A program made the translations under genes and the position numbers. A stretch of 64,000 nucleotides of DNA. Origin: Oceanicaulis sp. Its GTDB lineage: Bacteria; Pseudomonadota; Alphaproteobacteria; Caulobacterales; Maricaulaceae. The notes under the pieces are model-generated. The model did no database searches, was not told the origin of the DNA, and saw only the letters and a list, made by a program, of their open reading frames with translations. Location: positions 62,001 to 126,000 of the forward strand of contig CP157796.1 in the NCBI GenBank assembly GCA_040112665.1. The letters run 5' to 3'. This document shows positions 34,852 through 42,810 of the stretch, one piece after another. Each line of letters begins with the position of its first letter. Positions within the stretch are counted from its first letter, which is position 1.

Positions 34852-36615
34852 CTACATCCGTTCGGGCACGTCCAGACCAATGAGGCCGAGCACCAGTTCG
34901 AGCTGGGTCAGCGTCGTCTCCGCGAGCCGCAGGCGCGAAGCCCGAACGGCCGCGTCTTCCTCCGGCAGGATCGGGCAGGCCGCGTAGAAGCCGGAGAAAG
35001 CCTGCGCGAGACCATAGGCGTGCTCGCACAGCACGTGCGGCGCCCGGCCCTGCTCGGCGCGTTCGAGCGCGGCTTCGAACCCGTCCAGCCGACGCACCAG
35101 CGCGGCTTCGGCCTTTTCGGTGATGGTGACGGGGCCGGCCTCGAGGCCCTTCTCGGCGGCCTTCTTCATCAGCGATTTCACCCGGACCGCCTGATAAAGC
35201 AGGTAAGGGCCGGTCTTGCCCTCGAAGCTCACGAAGCGGTCGAGATCGAAGATGTAATTGGTCGTCCGGACGTTGGAGAGGTCGGAGAACTTGATCGCGG
35301 CGTTGGCCACCGCGCGGGCCACGGAATCGAATTCCGCTTCGGAGAGCTCGCCGCCGAGCCCGGCTTCGTTAAGCCGCGCCTTGGCCCGCTCGAACGCCTC
35401 TCCGATGAGATCGGCGAGCTTGAACGTGCCGCCCGCCCGGGTGCGCAGGCGCTTGCCGTCCGGTCCGTTCACCGTGCCGAACTTCACGTGCTCGAAGCTC
35501 CCAGGCTCGCCATAGCCGGCTTTCACCGCGGCGCGGAAGACCTGCTCGAAATGATCGGACTGGGCGAGGTCGACCACGTAGAGCACGAGATCGGGATCGT
35601 AGGTCTTGCGGCGGTCGAGAATGGTCGCGAGATCGGTCGTCGCATAAAGCGCCGAGCCCTGCCGGGACACCAGAATGAGCGGGGGAAGCTCCTTCTTGTC
35701 GCTCTCCTCGGCGACCCGGACCACCCAGGCGCCCTCGCTTTCCTCGGCCACGCCGCGCGCCTTGAAGTCCTCCACCATGGACGGGATCAGGTCGTTGACG
35801 TCGCTTTCCCCCTTCCACAGGTCGAAGCTGACCCCCAGCGCCTCGTAATCGGCCTTCAGCGCGGCGATCGAGACGGTGATGAAATGGCCGAGCAGCGCCC
35901 GGTAGCCCGGCCGGCCGGCCTGTAGCTCGGCGGTGGCTTTCTGGGAGCGCGCGTTGCGCTCGGGGTCTTCCTTCGCCTTCGCCGAGGCCTGCGGGTAGAG
36001 CCGGGAGAGATCTTCGATCGTGACCGGGCTCTCCTCAGGGTACGGCCCGGTGAAGTCGGCGTCGAAATAGGGAAGTCCGGGCTGCTCGTCTTCGAGCTCG
36101 GTGACGAGATGGCCCATCTGAAGCCCCCAGTCGCCCAGATGGACGTCCGAGATCGTCTCATGGCCGCGGAAAGCCAGGAGCCGCTGCAGGCAGTCCCCGA
36201 TCACCGCGGAGCGGAGATGGCCGACATGCATGGGCTTGGCCACGTTCGGCCCGCCGAAGTCGAGCATGATCTTCAGCGGCTTTTCAGCCTTTCCCGCCCC
36301 AGCGCGTGCATCAGCGGCGATCGCGTCGGCGCGGCCGGCGTAGAACTCGGACGGCGGGGTCAGGTTGAGAAAGCCCGGCCCTGCGATCTCGACGGCGAGA
36401 TCGGGCTCGGCGTCGGCCAGCCGTGCGGCCACCGCTTCGGCGACGGCGCGCGGGGGCTTCTTCGCGATTTTGGCCGCCGCCATCGCGCCGTTGCACTGAT
36501 AGGGCGCGAGATCGGGCCGGTCGCTTTCGATCACCACGCCCAGATCGGCGGGCAGGCCTTCGGCGGCGAAGGCCTGAGACAGGGTTTCAGACAGGCGTGA
36601 GATCAGCGAAGCCAT
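34852..36615 (-). CDS. argS: arginyl-tRNA synthetase
   Basis: The 587-residue class I synthetase charges tRNA-Arg. The HIGH motif is the variant HVGH in GGPNVAKPMHVGHLRSAVIGD. The KMSKS region is replaced by the GKRLRTRAGGTFKLADL loop, usual for ArgRS. The N-terminal ArgRS additional domain (about the first 100 residues) and the C-terminal anticodon-binding domain with ALVRRLDGFEAAL are present. It stands immediately before the riboswitch region of the gcv operon and has its own start; a link with the lipoprotein gene 60 bases upstream is possible. Confidence 0.96.
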   Translation of the reverse strand: MASLISRLSETLSQAFAAEGLPADLGVVIESDRPDLAPYQCNGAMAAAKIAKKPPRAVAEAVAARLADAEPDLAVEIAGPGFLNLTPPSEFYAGRADAIAADARAGAGKAEKPLKIMLDFGGPNVAKPMHVGHLRSAVIGDCLQRLLAFRGHETISDVHLGDWGLQMGHLVTELEDEQPGLPYFDADFTGPYPEESPVTIEDLSRLYPQASAKAKEDPERNARSQKATAELQAGRPGYRALLGHFITVSIAALKADYEALGVSFDLWKGESDVNDLIPSMVEDFKARGVAEESEGAWVVRVAEESDKKELPPLILVSRQGSALYATTDLATILDRRKTYDPDLVLYVVDLAQSDHFEQVFRAAVKAGYGEPGSFEHVKFGTVNGPDGKRLRTRAGGTFKLADLIGEAFERAKARLNEAGLGGELSEAEFDSVARAVANAAIKFSDLSNVRTTNYIFDLDRFVSFEGKTGPYLLYQAVRVKSLMKKAAEKGLEAGPVTITEKAEAALVRRLDGFEAALERAEQGRAPHVLCEHAYGLAQAFSGFYAACPILPEEDAAVRASRLRLAETTLTQLELVLGLIGLDVPERM

Positions 36616-36675
36616 GGCGGCGCTCCGAAAGGCCGGGCGCGCGGCCCGACGCCGGCGCGCCCCTTATGGGCGGGA

Positions 36676-37248
36676 TCAGTCCTGACCGGCGTCGACGCGG
36701 AACCTGAGGCCCGAGCGGTTGAACTCGATCTGCTCTTCAGTCAGCTCGAAGCCGACCAGCACCTCGAAGTTCACGCCCGAGGTGTCCGGATTGGCCCGCG
36801 GAATGCGGACCGGATCGAAGACTTCGATGCGCTCGATGCGGTCCTGTCCGGGCCGGAATTCTGCGGTGACCGGGAAGACCTGCTTGTCGATTACGATATC
36901 GTCGAGCCCGGTCACGGCGACGAACAGCTGGTAGGTGTGGGTGTCGCCCACCGCAGCAGGGCCGCGGCCGAAGGCCATGCGCACGCCGAGCTCCATCTCG
37001 ATCGGGTCGGCGCGGCGGTCGGTGTAGCGGCAGCGGCTCTCGACATCGAGAATCTCGGCGGTGAAGCCGACATTTTCGTAGACGATCTCCTCGCCGCGGA
37101 TCTCGACCAGCCTGTGCGCGTCGTACAGCGCCAGCGCGTTCGGGCACGGGCCGGGATTGGGTTCAGGTTCGGCGAAACGCTCGCGCATCGACTGACAGCC
37201 CACCAGGCTGAGGGCGAGAACAGGAACGGCGAGGGCTGAAATGCGCAT
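36676..37248 (-). CDS. uncharacterised lipoprotein
   Basis: The 190-residue product has a lipoprotein signal peptide with lipobox LVGC (Cys18). The mature domain contains a Cys (GPCPNAL), repeated beta-strand-like segments with VRMAFGRGP, YQLFVAVTGLDDIVIDKQVFPVTAEF and VLVGFELTEEQIEFN. It resembles envelope proteins common in related alphaproteobacteria but has no domain that I can name. It precedes argS by 60 bases on the same strand and is divergent from ispH, so the 140 bases between should carry two promoters. Confidence 0.78.
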   Translation of the reverse strand: MRISALAVPVLALSLVGCQSMRERFAEPEPNPGPCPNALALYDAHRLVEIRGEEIVYENVGFTAEILDVESRCRYTDRRADPIEMELGVRMAFGRGPAAVGDTHTYQLFVAVTGLDDIVIDKQVFPVTAEFRPGQDRIERIEVFDPVRIPRANPDTSGVNFEVLVGFELTEEQIEFNRSGLRFRVDAGQD

Positions 37249-37390
37249 GAACGATCCCCAAATGGTGCGTCACCAGACGCCGCGTCCGGCGAGGCCGGGC
37301 TTTCGCCCGCCGGGCGCGGTCTGCTAAAGGCTGTCTATTACGCGAGCCGGTCCGCTGCAACGCCCGCTCGCGCCGCGCAACGGAGATTTC

Positions 37391-38335
37391 ATGTCGGAGT
37401 CCAGCGCCCTGACCCTGCTGCTCGCCAGTCCGCGCGGCTTCTGCGCCGGTGTGGACCGGGCGATCCAGATCGTCGAACGCGCGCTCGAACGCTATGGCGC
37501 GCCGGTCTATGTCCGCCATGAAATCGTGCACAACAAGCACGTCGTGAACCGGCTGAAGACGATGGGCGCGGTCTTCGTCAAGGAGCTCGACGAGTGTCCC
37601 GACGACCGGCCGGTCGTGTTCTCCGCGCACGGCGTGCCCAAATCGGTGCCCGCCAGCGCCGCCGCCCGCGACATGCTCTATGTCGACGCGACCTGCCCGC
37701 TGGTCTCGAAAGTCCATGTCGAAGCCCAGCGCCATCACAAGGCGGGCAAGGAGATCGTGCTGATCGGCCATGCCGGCCATCCCGAAGTCGTCGGAACGCT
37801 CGGCCAGCTTCCCGAAGGCGCGATCCACCTCATCGAGACCGTCGCCGACGCCGAAGCCTTCGAGCCGCGCGATCCGGCCGAAATCGCCTTCGTCACCCAA
37901 ACCACCCTGTCTGTGGACGACACCGCGGAGATCGTCGCCGCCCTGCAGCGCCGCTTCCCCGAGATCGCCGCGCCGCACAAGGAAGACATCTGCTACGCCA
38001 CCACGAACCGCCAGGCGGCGGTGAAGGCGATCGGCGCCTCGGCCGATCTCGTGCTCGTGGTCGGCGCGCCGAACTCGTCGAACTCGGTCAGGCTGGTGGA
38101 GGTCGCGCTGCGCGCCGGCGCGAAAGACGCCAAACTCGTGCAAAAGGCCGAGGACGTCGATTGGAGCTGGTTCGAAGGCGCGTCGCGGATCGGGATCAGC
38201 GCCGGGGCCAGCGCGCCTGAAGAGCTGGTCGAGGACCTGATCGCGGCGATCGCGCAGCGTCACCCGGTGAAGATCGAGGAGATCCGGGTGGCCGACGAGG
38301 ACGTCGTCTTCAAGCTGCCCAAGGAAGTCGCTTAG
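37391..38335 (+). CDS. ispH: 4-hydroxy-3-methylbut-2-enyl diphosphate reductase
   Basis: IspH makes IPP and DMAPP at the end of the MEP pathway with a 4Fe-4S cluster. The three cluster cysteines are in [25 protein letters not shown] and [27 protein letters not shown] and [11 protein letters not shown] are the other diagnostic segments, together making a typical 314-residue enzyme. CGGAG lies eight bases before the ATG. It is followed after 45 bases by a MarR-type regulator gene. ispE, an earlier pathway gene, is cut off at the left edge. Confidence 0.97.
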   Translation: MSESSALTLLLASPRGFCAGVDRAIQIVERALERYGAPVYVRHEIVHNKHVVNRLKTMGAVFVKELDECPDDRPVVFSAHGVPKSVPASAAARDMLYVDATCPLVSKVHVEAQRHHKAGKEIVLIGHAGHPEVVGTLGQLPEGAIHLIETVADAEAFEPRDPAEIAFVTQTTLSVDDTAEIVAALQRRFPEIAAPHKEDICYATTNRQAAVKAIGASADLVLVVGAPNSSNSVRLVEVALRAGAKDAKLVQKAEDVDWSWFEGASRIGISAGASAPEELVEDLIAAIAQRHPVKIEEIRVADEDVVFKLPKEVA

Positions 38336-38380
38336 GCCCGCAATCTTTCGCGCGCGAACGAATCGGCGCAACCTGCTGGT

Positions 38381-38830
38381 ATGGCACGCGTTCGCGCCGT
38401 CGACCGGCGGCTTTTCCTGCTCATCGAGATCGCAGCCCGGCGCCTTCACCGGGAGGCGGACGCGCGTCTGGCCGCCGAGGCAGGCGTGAGCGCGAGCCAG
38501 GCCGCCGTGCTGTTCCTGCTGCTGAGGCGCGGGGAGCGGCGCATGGGCGCGATCGGTGAGACCCTGGCGCTGGGCGCGCCTGCGGTCACGGGCCTCGTCG
38601 GCCGGATGGAGAAGGCCGGGCTGGTGGCGAAACGCCGGGATGCGGGCGACCGGCGCGGCGCGCTGGTCGATCTCACCGAGGCGGGCCGGCTCGCCGCCGA
38701 GCGCGCCGATCACGTCCTTCGCGCGTTCAACGCCGAACTCGGCGACAGGCTGGGCGAAGAGGAGGCGGACATCGTCTATGACGCGCTGACGCGTCTGGCC
38801 GCCGAGGAGCCCGCCGAACCGGCGCGCTGA
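38381..38830 (+). CDS. MarR-family transcriptional regulator
   Basis: The 149-residue protein is a winged-helix regulator. It has N-terminal dimerisation helices (RLFLLIEIAARRLHREADARLA), a DNA-binding core with VSASQAAVLFLLLRRGERRMGAIGETLALGAPAVTGLVGRMEKAGLV, and the wing RRDAGDRRGALVDLTEAG, which contains the DxRxxxxxLT motif of MarR proteins. Its ligand and targets are unknown. It may control a divergent or nearby gene, but no clear palindrome was found next to it. It is followed by a small flagellar-rod-like gene. Confidence 0.85.
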   Translation: MARVRAVDRRLFLLIEIAARRLHREADARLAAEAGVSASQAAVLFLLLRRGERRMGAIGETLALGAPAVTGLVGRMEKAGLVAKRRDAGDRRGALVDLTEAGRLAAERADHVLRAFNAELGDRLGEEEADIVYDALTRLAAEEPAEPAR

Positions 38831-38905
38831 GAGCCTCAACGCTTTCTTCACCACCTTTAACGAACGCGCGTGCAATCGGCGAAATTCGCCTGCATGGTCA
38901 TCGGC

Positions 38906-39232
38906 ATGAACGCGGTCCACGCATCCGGGTTACAGGCTTTCCAGGCCGCTGCGGCGCGCCTCGAGGGCGCTGCGTCCCAGGTCGCCCGCGTTCGCGCCTC
39001 GACCATCCCTGCCGCGTCTCCCCCAGACGCACCATCTCCTCGCGCGGCCGCCGGACAACCCGTCGCCCCCCCACCACCCGCCGGACCCGGCGGCCGCGCC
39101 CCCTCTTTCGACGACTCAATCGTGAAAGCCCGGGTCGACATGATCCGCGCCAATCAGCAGGCCGCCCTCGCCGCGACCTCGATCCGCGCGGCCGACGACA
39201 TGGTCGGCGAACTGCTCGACGTCAGCGCCTGA
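38906..39232 (+). CDS. miniature flagellar rod-like protein
   Basis: The 108-residue protein looks like the two ends of a flagellar rod or hook protein joined together. The start NAVHASGLQAFQAAAARLEGAASQVARV resembles the rod N-terminal helix. The end IRANQQAALAATSIRAADDMVGELLDV resembles the C-terminal helix of FlgC/FlgE-type proteins. The middle is a short Pro/Ala-rich linker in place of the usual D1 domain. No other flagellar genes are near. The ATG at 38906 is chosen because the motif begins there; an ATG at 38894 is possible. Its role is unknown. Confidence 0.6.
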   Translation: MNAVHASGLQAFQAAAARLEGAASQVARVRASTIPAASPPDAPSPRAAAGQPVAPPPPAGPGGRAPSFDDSIVKARVDMIRANQQAALAATSIRAADDMVGELLDVSA

Positions 39233-39279
39233 GCGCGGGAGGCTTTGCGGCCGGGGTGAAGCGCTCTAGCGTGCGCGTC

Positions 39280-39939
39280 ATGGCTGCTGTCTCTGTCGAT
39301 CTCGTCTCCGATCCCGTCTGTCCGTGGTGCTGGCTCGGCCTGCGCTACTGGAACCAGGCGCGCGCGCTCGTTCCCGACATCGAGACCGAGACGATCCTCA
39401 GGCCCTTCCAGCTCGACGCCGCCGTGCCGCGCGCGGGCGTGCCCTACGCCGAGTACATGAAACAGAAATTCGGCGGCGGTCCGTCCGACCGGTTCAAGGC
39501 GATGCGCGCCCATCTCGAACAGGCCGGGCCCGAAGCGGGGATCGTCTTCAATTTCGACGAAATCCCGATGCGCCCCAACACGATGGACGCGCATCGCGTC
39601 ATCCGCTGGGCGCAAGGCCAGGGCGTGGGCGAGGCGGTGCTGGACGCGATCCATAAAGCCTTCTTCGAGGAACGCCGCGATATCGGCGACCGCGCCGTGC
39701 TCGCCGAGATCGCTGGCGAAAACGGGCTGGAGGCCGAACTCGTCGCCGAGCTTCTGGCGACCGACCGGGACGCCGGCGCAGTGCTGACCGAGGAGCGCTT
39801 CTACCGCTCGCTCGGAGTGCAGGGCGTGCCCTGCTTCATCTTCAACGGCCGCTTCGCGGTGTCCGGCGCCGAAGCGCCCGCCGTGCTCGCCGACGCGATC
39901 CGCAAGGCCGCCGGCATGCCGCCGTCAGAGGACGCATAA
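39280..39939 (+). CDS. DsbA-family oxidoreductase, FrnE-like
   Basis: The 219-residue protein has the thioredoxin-fold site CPWC in VDLVSDPVCPWCWLGLRYW near its start and the cis-Pro region GVQGVPCFIFNGRFAVSGAE. The helical insert and the conserved RPFQLD segment match the FrnE / 2-hydroxychromene-2-carboxylate isomerase-like branch of the DsbA superfamily. No signal peptide is visible, so it probably acts in the cytoplasm. The ATG at 39280 gives the usual N-terminus; a GTG at 39256 would add eight residues. It is cotranscribed with the next MAPEG gene, 23 bases on. Confidence 0.87.
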   Translation: MAAVSVDLVSDPVCPWCWLGLRYWNQARALVPDIETETILRPFQLDAAVPRAGVPYAEYMKQKFGGGPSDRFKAMRAHLEQAGPEAGIVFNFDEIPMRPNTMDAHRVIRWAQGQGVGEAVLDAIHKAFFEERRDIGDRAVLAEIAGENGLEAELVAELLATDRDAGAVLTEERFYRSLGVQGVPCFIFNGRFAVSGAEAPAVLADAIRKAAGMPPSEDA

Positions 39940-39962
39940 GAAATCACTCCGGGGAGGGTCTG

Positions 39963-40367
39963 ATGACCGATTTCGCACCGCCCGACATCGCCGCCGCAGG
40001 GCTTTATGTCGGGCTCAATCTGCTCTTGCTCTTCGTGCTGGGCGTGAATGTCAGCCGCTATCGCCGCGCCACGCAGACGAGCCTGGGCGAGGGTGAAGGA
40101 AAGCTGCAGCAGGCGTGCCGCGCATTCGGAAACTCGGCCGAATGGCTGCCGGGCGCGCTGATCGGTCTGGTGCTCGCCGCTCATCTGGGCGCGCCTGCGA
40201 TCGCGATCCATGTGCTGGGCACGATGCTGACCCTGGGCCGGGTGCTGTTCGCGGTCGGCCTTCTCAGCAATCCGGGGCCGAGCTTCGGGCGCATCGCCGG
40301 CATGGCGCTCACCTATCTGGTCTATCTGGGCCTGGGGCTGGGGCTGGTCGCGCACGCCCTTCTTTAG
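39963..40367 (+). CDS. MAPEG-family membrane protein
   Basis: The 134-residue protein has four membrane helices and the family pattern N-x-R-Y-R near the first cytoplasmic loop (GVNVSRYRRATQTSLGEGEG). ACRAFGNSAEW and LGTMLTLGRVLFAVGLLS are further hallmarks. MAPEG proteins include glutathione transferases and related membrane enzymes, but bacterial members of this branch have no proven reaction. It follows the DsbA-like gene and ends 47 bases before pmbA. GGGAGG lies eight bases before the ATG. Confidence 0.85.
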   Translation: MTDFAPPDIAAAGLYVGLNLLLLFVLGVNVSRYRRATQTSLGEGEGKLQQACRAFGNSAEWLPGALIGLVLAAHLGAPAIAIHVLGTMLTLGRVLFAVGLLSNPGPSFGRIAGMALTYLVYLGLGLGLVAHALL

Positions 40368-40414
40368 GCGCCTTCGCATTGCCCGAACCACGGGGGAGGC
40401 GTTAAGAGCGGGAC

Positions 40415-41791
40415 ATGACCGAAACCCGCCCCTCCCCCGTCCTGGGCGCGCCGGACACGGCCGCCCTTCTCGATCTCGCCCGCACGCTCGTCGACGCCGC
40501 CATGAAGGCCGGCGCCGATCAGGCCGAGGCCGCCGTCAGCGAATCCCGCTCGGTCGAAGCCGGCGTCCGCGAGCACAGCCTTGAAACCGTCGAGCGCAGC
40601 GAGAGCAAGGACGCAGGCCTGCGGGTCCTGATCGGCAAGCGCCAGGCCGGCGTCGCCTTCTCCGATCTTTCCCAGGCGGGTTGCGCCCTCGCCGTGGAGC
40701 GCGCGATCGCCATGGCCAAGGCCGCGCCTGAAGACCCCTATTGCGGCCTGGTCGAGCCTGAACGCCTCGCGCGCAAGCTGCCCGCGATCCTGCTTTACGA
40801 ACCGCCCGCGATCGACGAGCAGGGTCTTGAGGCCGCCGCGCTCGAGCTCGAAGCCGCAGCCCTCGCCGTGCCCGGCGTCGAGACGGTGTCGAGCGCCGGC
40901 GCCAGCGCCGGGGTCAGCGCATCGTCTTTCGTCACCTCGACCGGGTTCGAGCGCGCCCGGCTGGGCTCGCGCTGCGGGCTCGGCGTTGCGGCCATCGCCA
41001 AGCTGAACGGCGCGATGGAGCGCGATTACGACTCCCACAGCGCAAGGCGTCTCGGCGATCTCAAGGCGGCCTCGATCCTCGGAACCAGCGCCGGCGAGCG
41101 CGCCGTGGCGCGCCTGGGATCGGAAAAGCTGCCATCGGGCAAGATGGCGGTTGTGTTCGACAAGCGCGTCGCGACCACCTTCATCTCCTCGATGCTGGGC
41201 GCGATCTCCGGCCCCGCGATCGCGCGCGGGACGAGCTTCCTGCGCGACCGTCTGGGCGAGAAGGTCTTCGCCGAGGGCGTCGACATCGTCGAGGATCCGC
41301 TGCGCGACTGGAGCTTCGGCGCCCGCGCCGCCGACGGTGAAGGGATCGCCTGCCGCCCGCGTGCGCTGATCGAGGACGGGATGCTGACCACCTTCCTGAT
41401 GAACGCGGCGAGCGCGCGCCAGCTGGGCATGGAGCTGACCGGCCACGCCGCGCGGCGGCTCGGCGGCCCGCCGGGCGTCTCTGCGGCGAACGTGCATCTG
41501 CAGCCGGGCGAGGCGAGCTTTGACGACCTTCTGGCCGAAGCCGGCGAGGGGCTTCTGGTCACCGAGATGTTCGGCCCCTCGCTGAACGCCAACACCGGCG
41601 ACTGGTCGGTCGGCGTGGCGGGCTTCCGCATCGCTGGCGGTAAGCGCGCCGGACCGGTGAGCGAAGTGACCGTGGCGGGCAATCTCAAGGACATGTTCGC
41701 CCGGCTCGTGCCCGGCTCCGATCTCGAATTCGAGCACGCGACGAACTCCCCCAGCGTCCTCGTGGAGGGGCTGTCGGTTGGCGGGCGCTGA
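40415..41791 (+). CDS. pmbA: metalloprotease-like PmbA/TldE protein
   Basis: The 458-residue protein is the non-catalytic or TldE partner of the TldD/TldE protease that helps mature microcins and process modified peptides. It has the usual N-terminal ADQAEAAVSES and the segment VETVSSAGASAGVSASSF. FDKRVATTFISSMLGAISGPAI and the C-terminal LVTEMFGPSLNANTGDWSVGVAGF are also typical. TldD is not in the window. It overlaps the next gene, cysQ, by 14 bases. In related bacteria it begins the run leading to the lipid A genes, a layout seen here. Confidence 0.92.
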   Translation: MTETRPSPVLGAPDTAALLDLARTLVDAAMKAGADQAEAAVSESRSVEAGVREHSLETVERSESKDAGLRVLIGKRQAGVAFSDLSQAGCALAVERAIAMAKAAPEDPYCGLVEPERLARKLPAILLYEPPAIDEQGLEAAALELEAAALAVPGVETVSSAGASAGVSASSFVTSTGFERARLGSRCGLGVAAIAKLNGAMERDYDSHSARRLGDLKAASILGTSAGERAVARLGSEKLPSGKMAVVFDKRVATTFISSMLGAISGPAIARGTSFLRDRLGEKVFAEGVDIVEDPLRDWSFGARAADGEGIACRPRALIEDGMLTTFLMNAASARQLGMELTGHAARRLGGPPGVSAANVHLQPGEASFDDLLAEAGEGLLVTEMFGPSLNANTGDWSVGVAGFRIAGGKRAGPVSEVTVAGNLKDMFARLVPGSDLEFEHATNSPSVLVEGLSVGGR

Positions 41792-42557
41792 GACCGATCG
41801 CGACCTGATCGCCGCTGCGGCCCGCGACGCGGGCAAGCTCGCGCTCGCCTTCAGGGCGCGCGGGCTGAAGACCTGGGAGAAATCCAAGGGCGATCCGGTC
41901 AGCGACGCCGACCTCGCGGCGGACAATCTCCTGAAGGACCGGCTCCTGCCCGCCCGGCCGGGATACGGCTGGCTGTCGGAAGAAACCGCCGACGACCGCT
42001 CCCGGCTCGAACGGCCGCGCAGCTTCGTCGTCGATCCGATCGACGGCACGCGCGCCTTCATGAAGGGCCGGCCCGAATTCGTGGTGTCGGTGGCGGTGAT
42101 CGAGGACGGCGAACCGGTCGCCGCGGCGCTCTACGACCCCTCCACCGAGCGGCTTTGGGACGCGGCGCGCGGTCAAGGCGCGCGGCTCAACGGGCTGCCG
42201 ATCCGCCATAGCGGGCAGAAGACGATTTCCGGCGCGCGCGTCCTGGGCGATCCTGGCCGCCTGACCGCCTTGCGCGATCTCGGCGCGACGGCCTCGACGG
42301 TGAACTCCGCCGCGCTGCGGCTGGCGCTTTGTGCGCAGGGAATGTTCGACGCAGTCGTAGCCGAGCGCGGCAAATGGGACTGGGACCTCGCCGCGGGCGC
42401 GCTCATCGTCACCGAAGCGGGCGGGACGATCAGCGGCCGGGACGGCGCGCCCCTGAAATTCAACGGCGATCCGCCGCGCCAGCCGCCGCCCGTGGCCGCT
42501 GGCCCGGCGCTTCACGCCTTGCTATTAGAGCGTCTCGACAAGGGAGAGCATCGATGA
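41778..42557 (+). CDS. cysQ: inositol monophosphatase-family 3'(2'),5'-bisphosphate nucleotidase-like protein
   Basis: The 259-residue protein has the lithium-sensitive phosphatase metal sites: GDPVSDADLAAD, SEETADD, VVDPIDGTRAFMKG and WDWDLAAGALIVTEAGG. CysQ removes the by-product PAP of sulfate assimilation; close relatives act on inositol phosphates, so the substrate is not certain. The TTG at 41778 has GGAGGGG about eight bases upstream and overlaps pmbA by 14 bases. Its stop overlaps the start of the DUF4170 gene (ATGA). Confidence 0.83.
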   Translation: MAGAETDRDLIAAAARDAGKLALAFRARGLKTWEKSKGDPVSDADLAADNLLKDRLLPARPGYGWLSEETADDRSRLERPRSFVVDPIDGTRAFMKGRPEFVVSVAVIEDGEPVAAALYDPSTERLWDAARGQGARLNGLPIRHSGQKTISGARVLGDPGRLTALRDLGATASTVNSAALRLALCAQGMFDAVVAERGKWDWDLAAGALIVTEAGGTISGRDGAPLKFNGDPPRQPPPVAAGPALHALLLERLDKGEHR

Positions 42558-42805
42558 GCCAGTCCGGCGACCGTCAGCTTCTGCATCTCGTCATCGGCGG
42601 CGAGCTGAAGGATCTCGGCCCGAACGCGCACGAGTTCAAGGATCTCGACAAGGTCGAGTTCGTCGGCGCGTTCCCGAACTATGAAAGCGCCAAGGCGGCC
42701 TGGCGCGGCGCGGCGCAACGCACCGTGGACAACGCCCACATGCGCTTTTTCATCATCCACGCCCACCGCCTCCTGGACCCGGCCGAAGGCGGCCCGCAGG
42801 GCTGA
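42554..42805 (+). CDS. DUF4170 domain protein
   Basis: The 83-residue cytoplasmic protein matches DUF4170: LLHLVIGGELKDLG at the start, VEFVGAFPNYESAKAAWRGAAQ in the middle and MRFFIIHAHRLLDP at the end. It is seen next to the ABC transporter and lipid A genes in alphaproteobacteria, but its role is unknown. Translation is coupled to cysQ (ATGA overlap). The ABC transporter gene follows after five bases. Its size and codon use fit the neighbours. Confidence 0.88.
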   Translation: MSQSGDRQLLHLVIGGELKDLGPNAHEFKDLDKVEFVGAFPNYESAKAAWRGAAQRTVDNAHMRFFIIHAHRLLDPAEGGPQG

Positions 42806-42810
42806 CCGGT

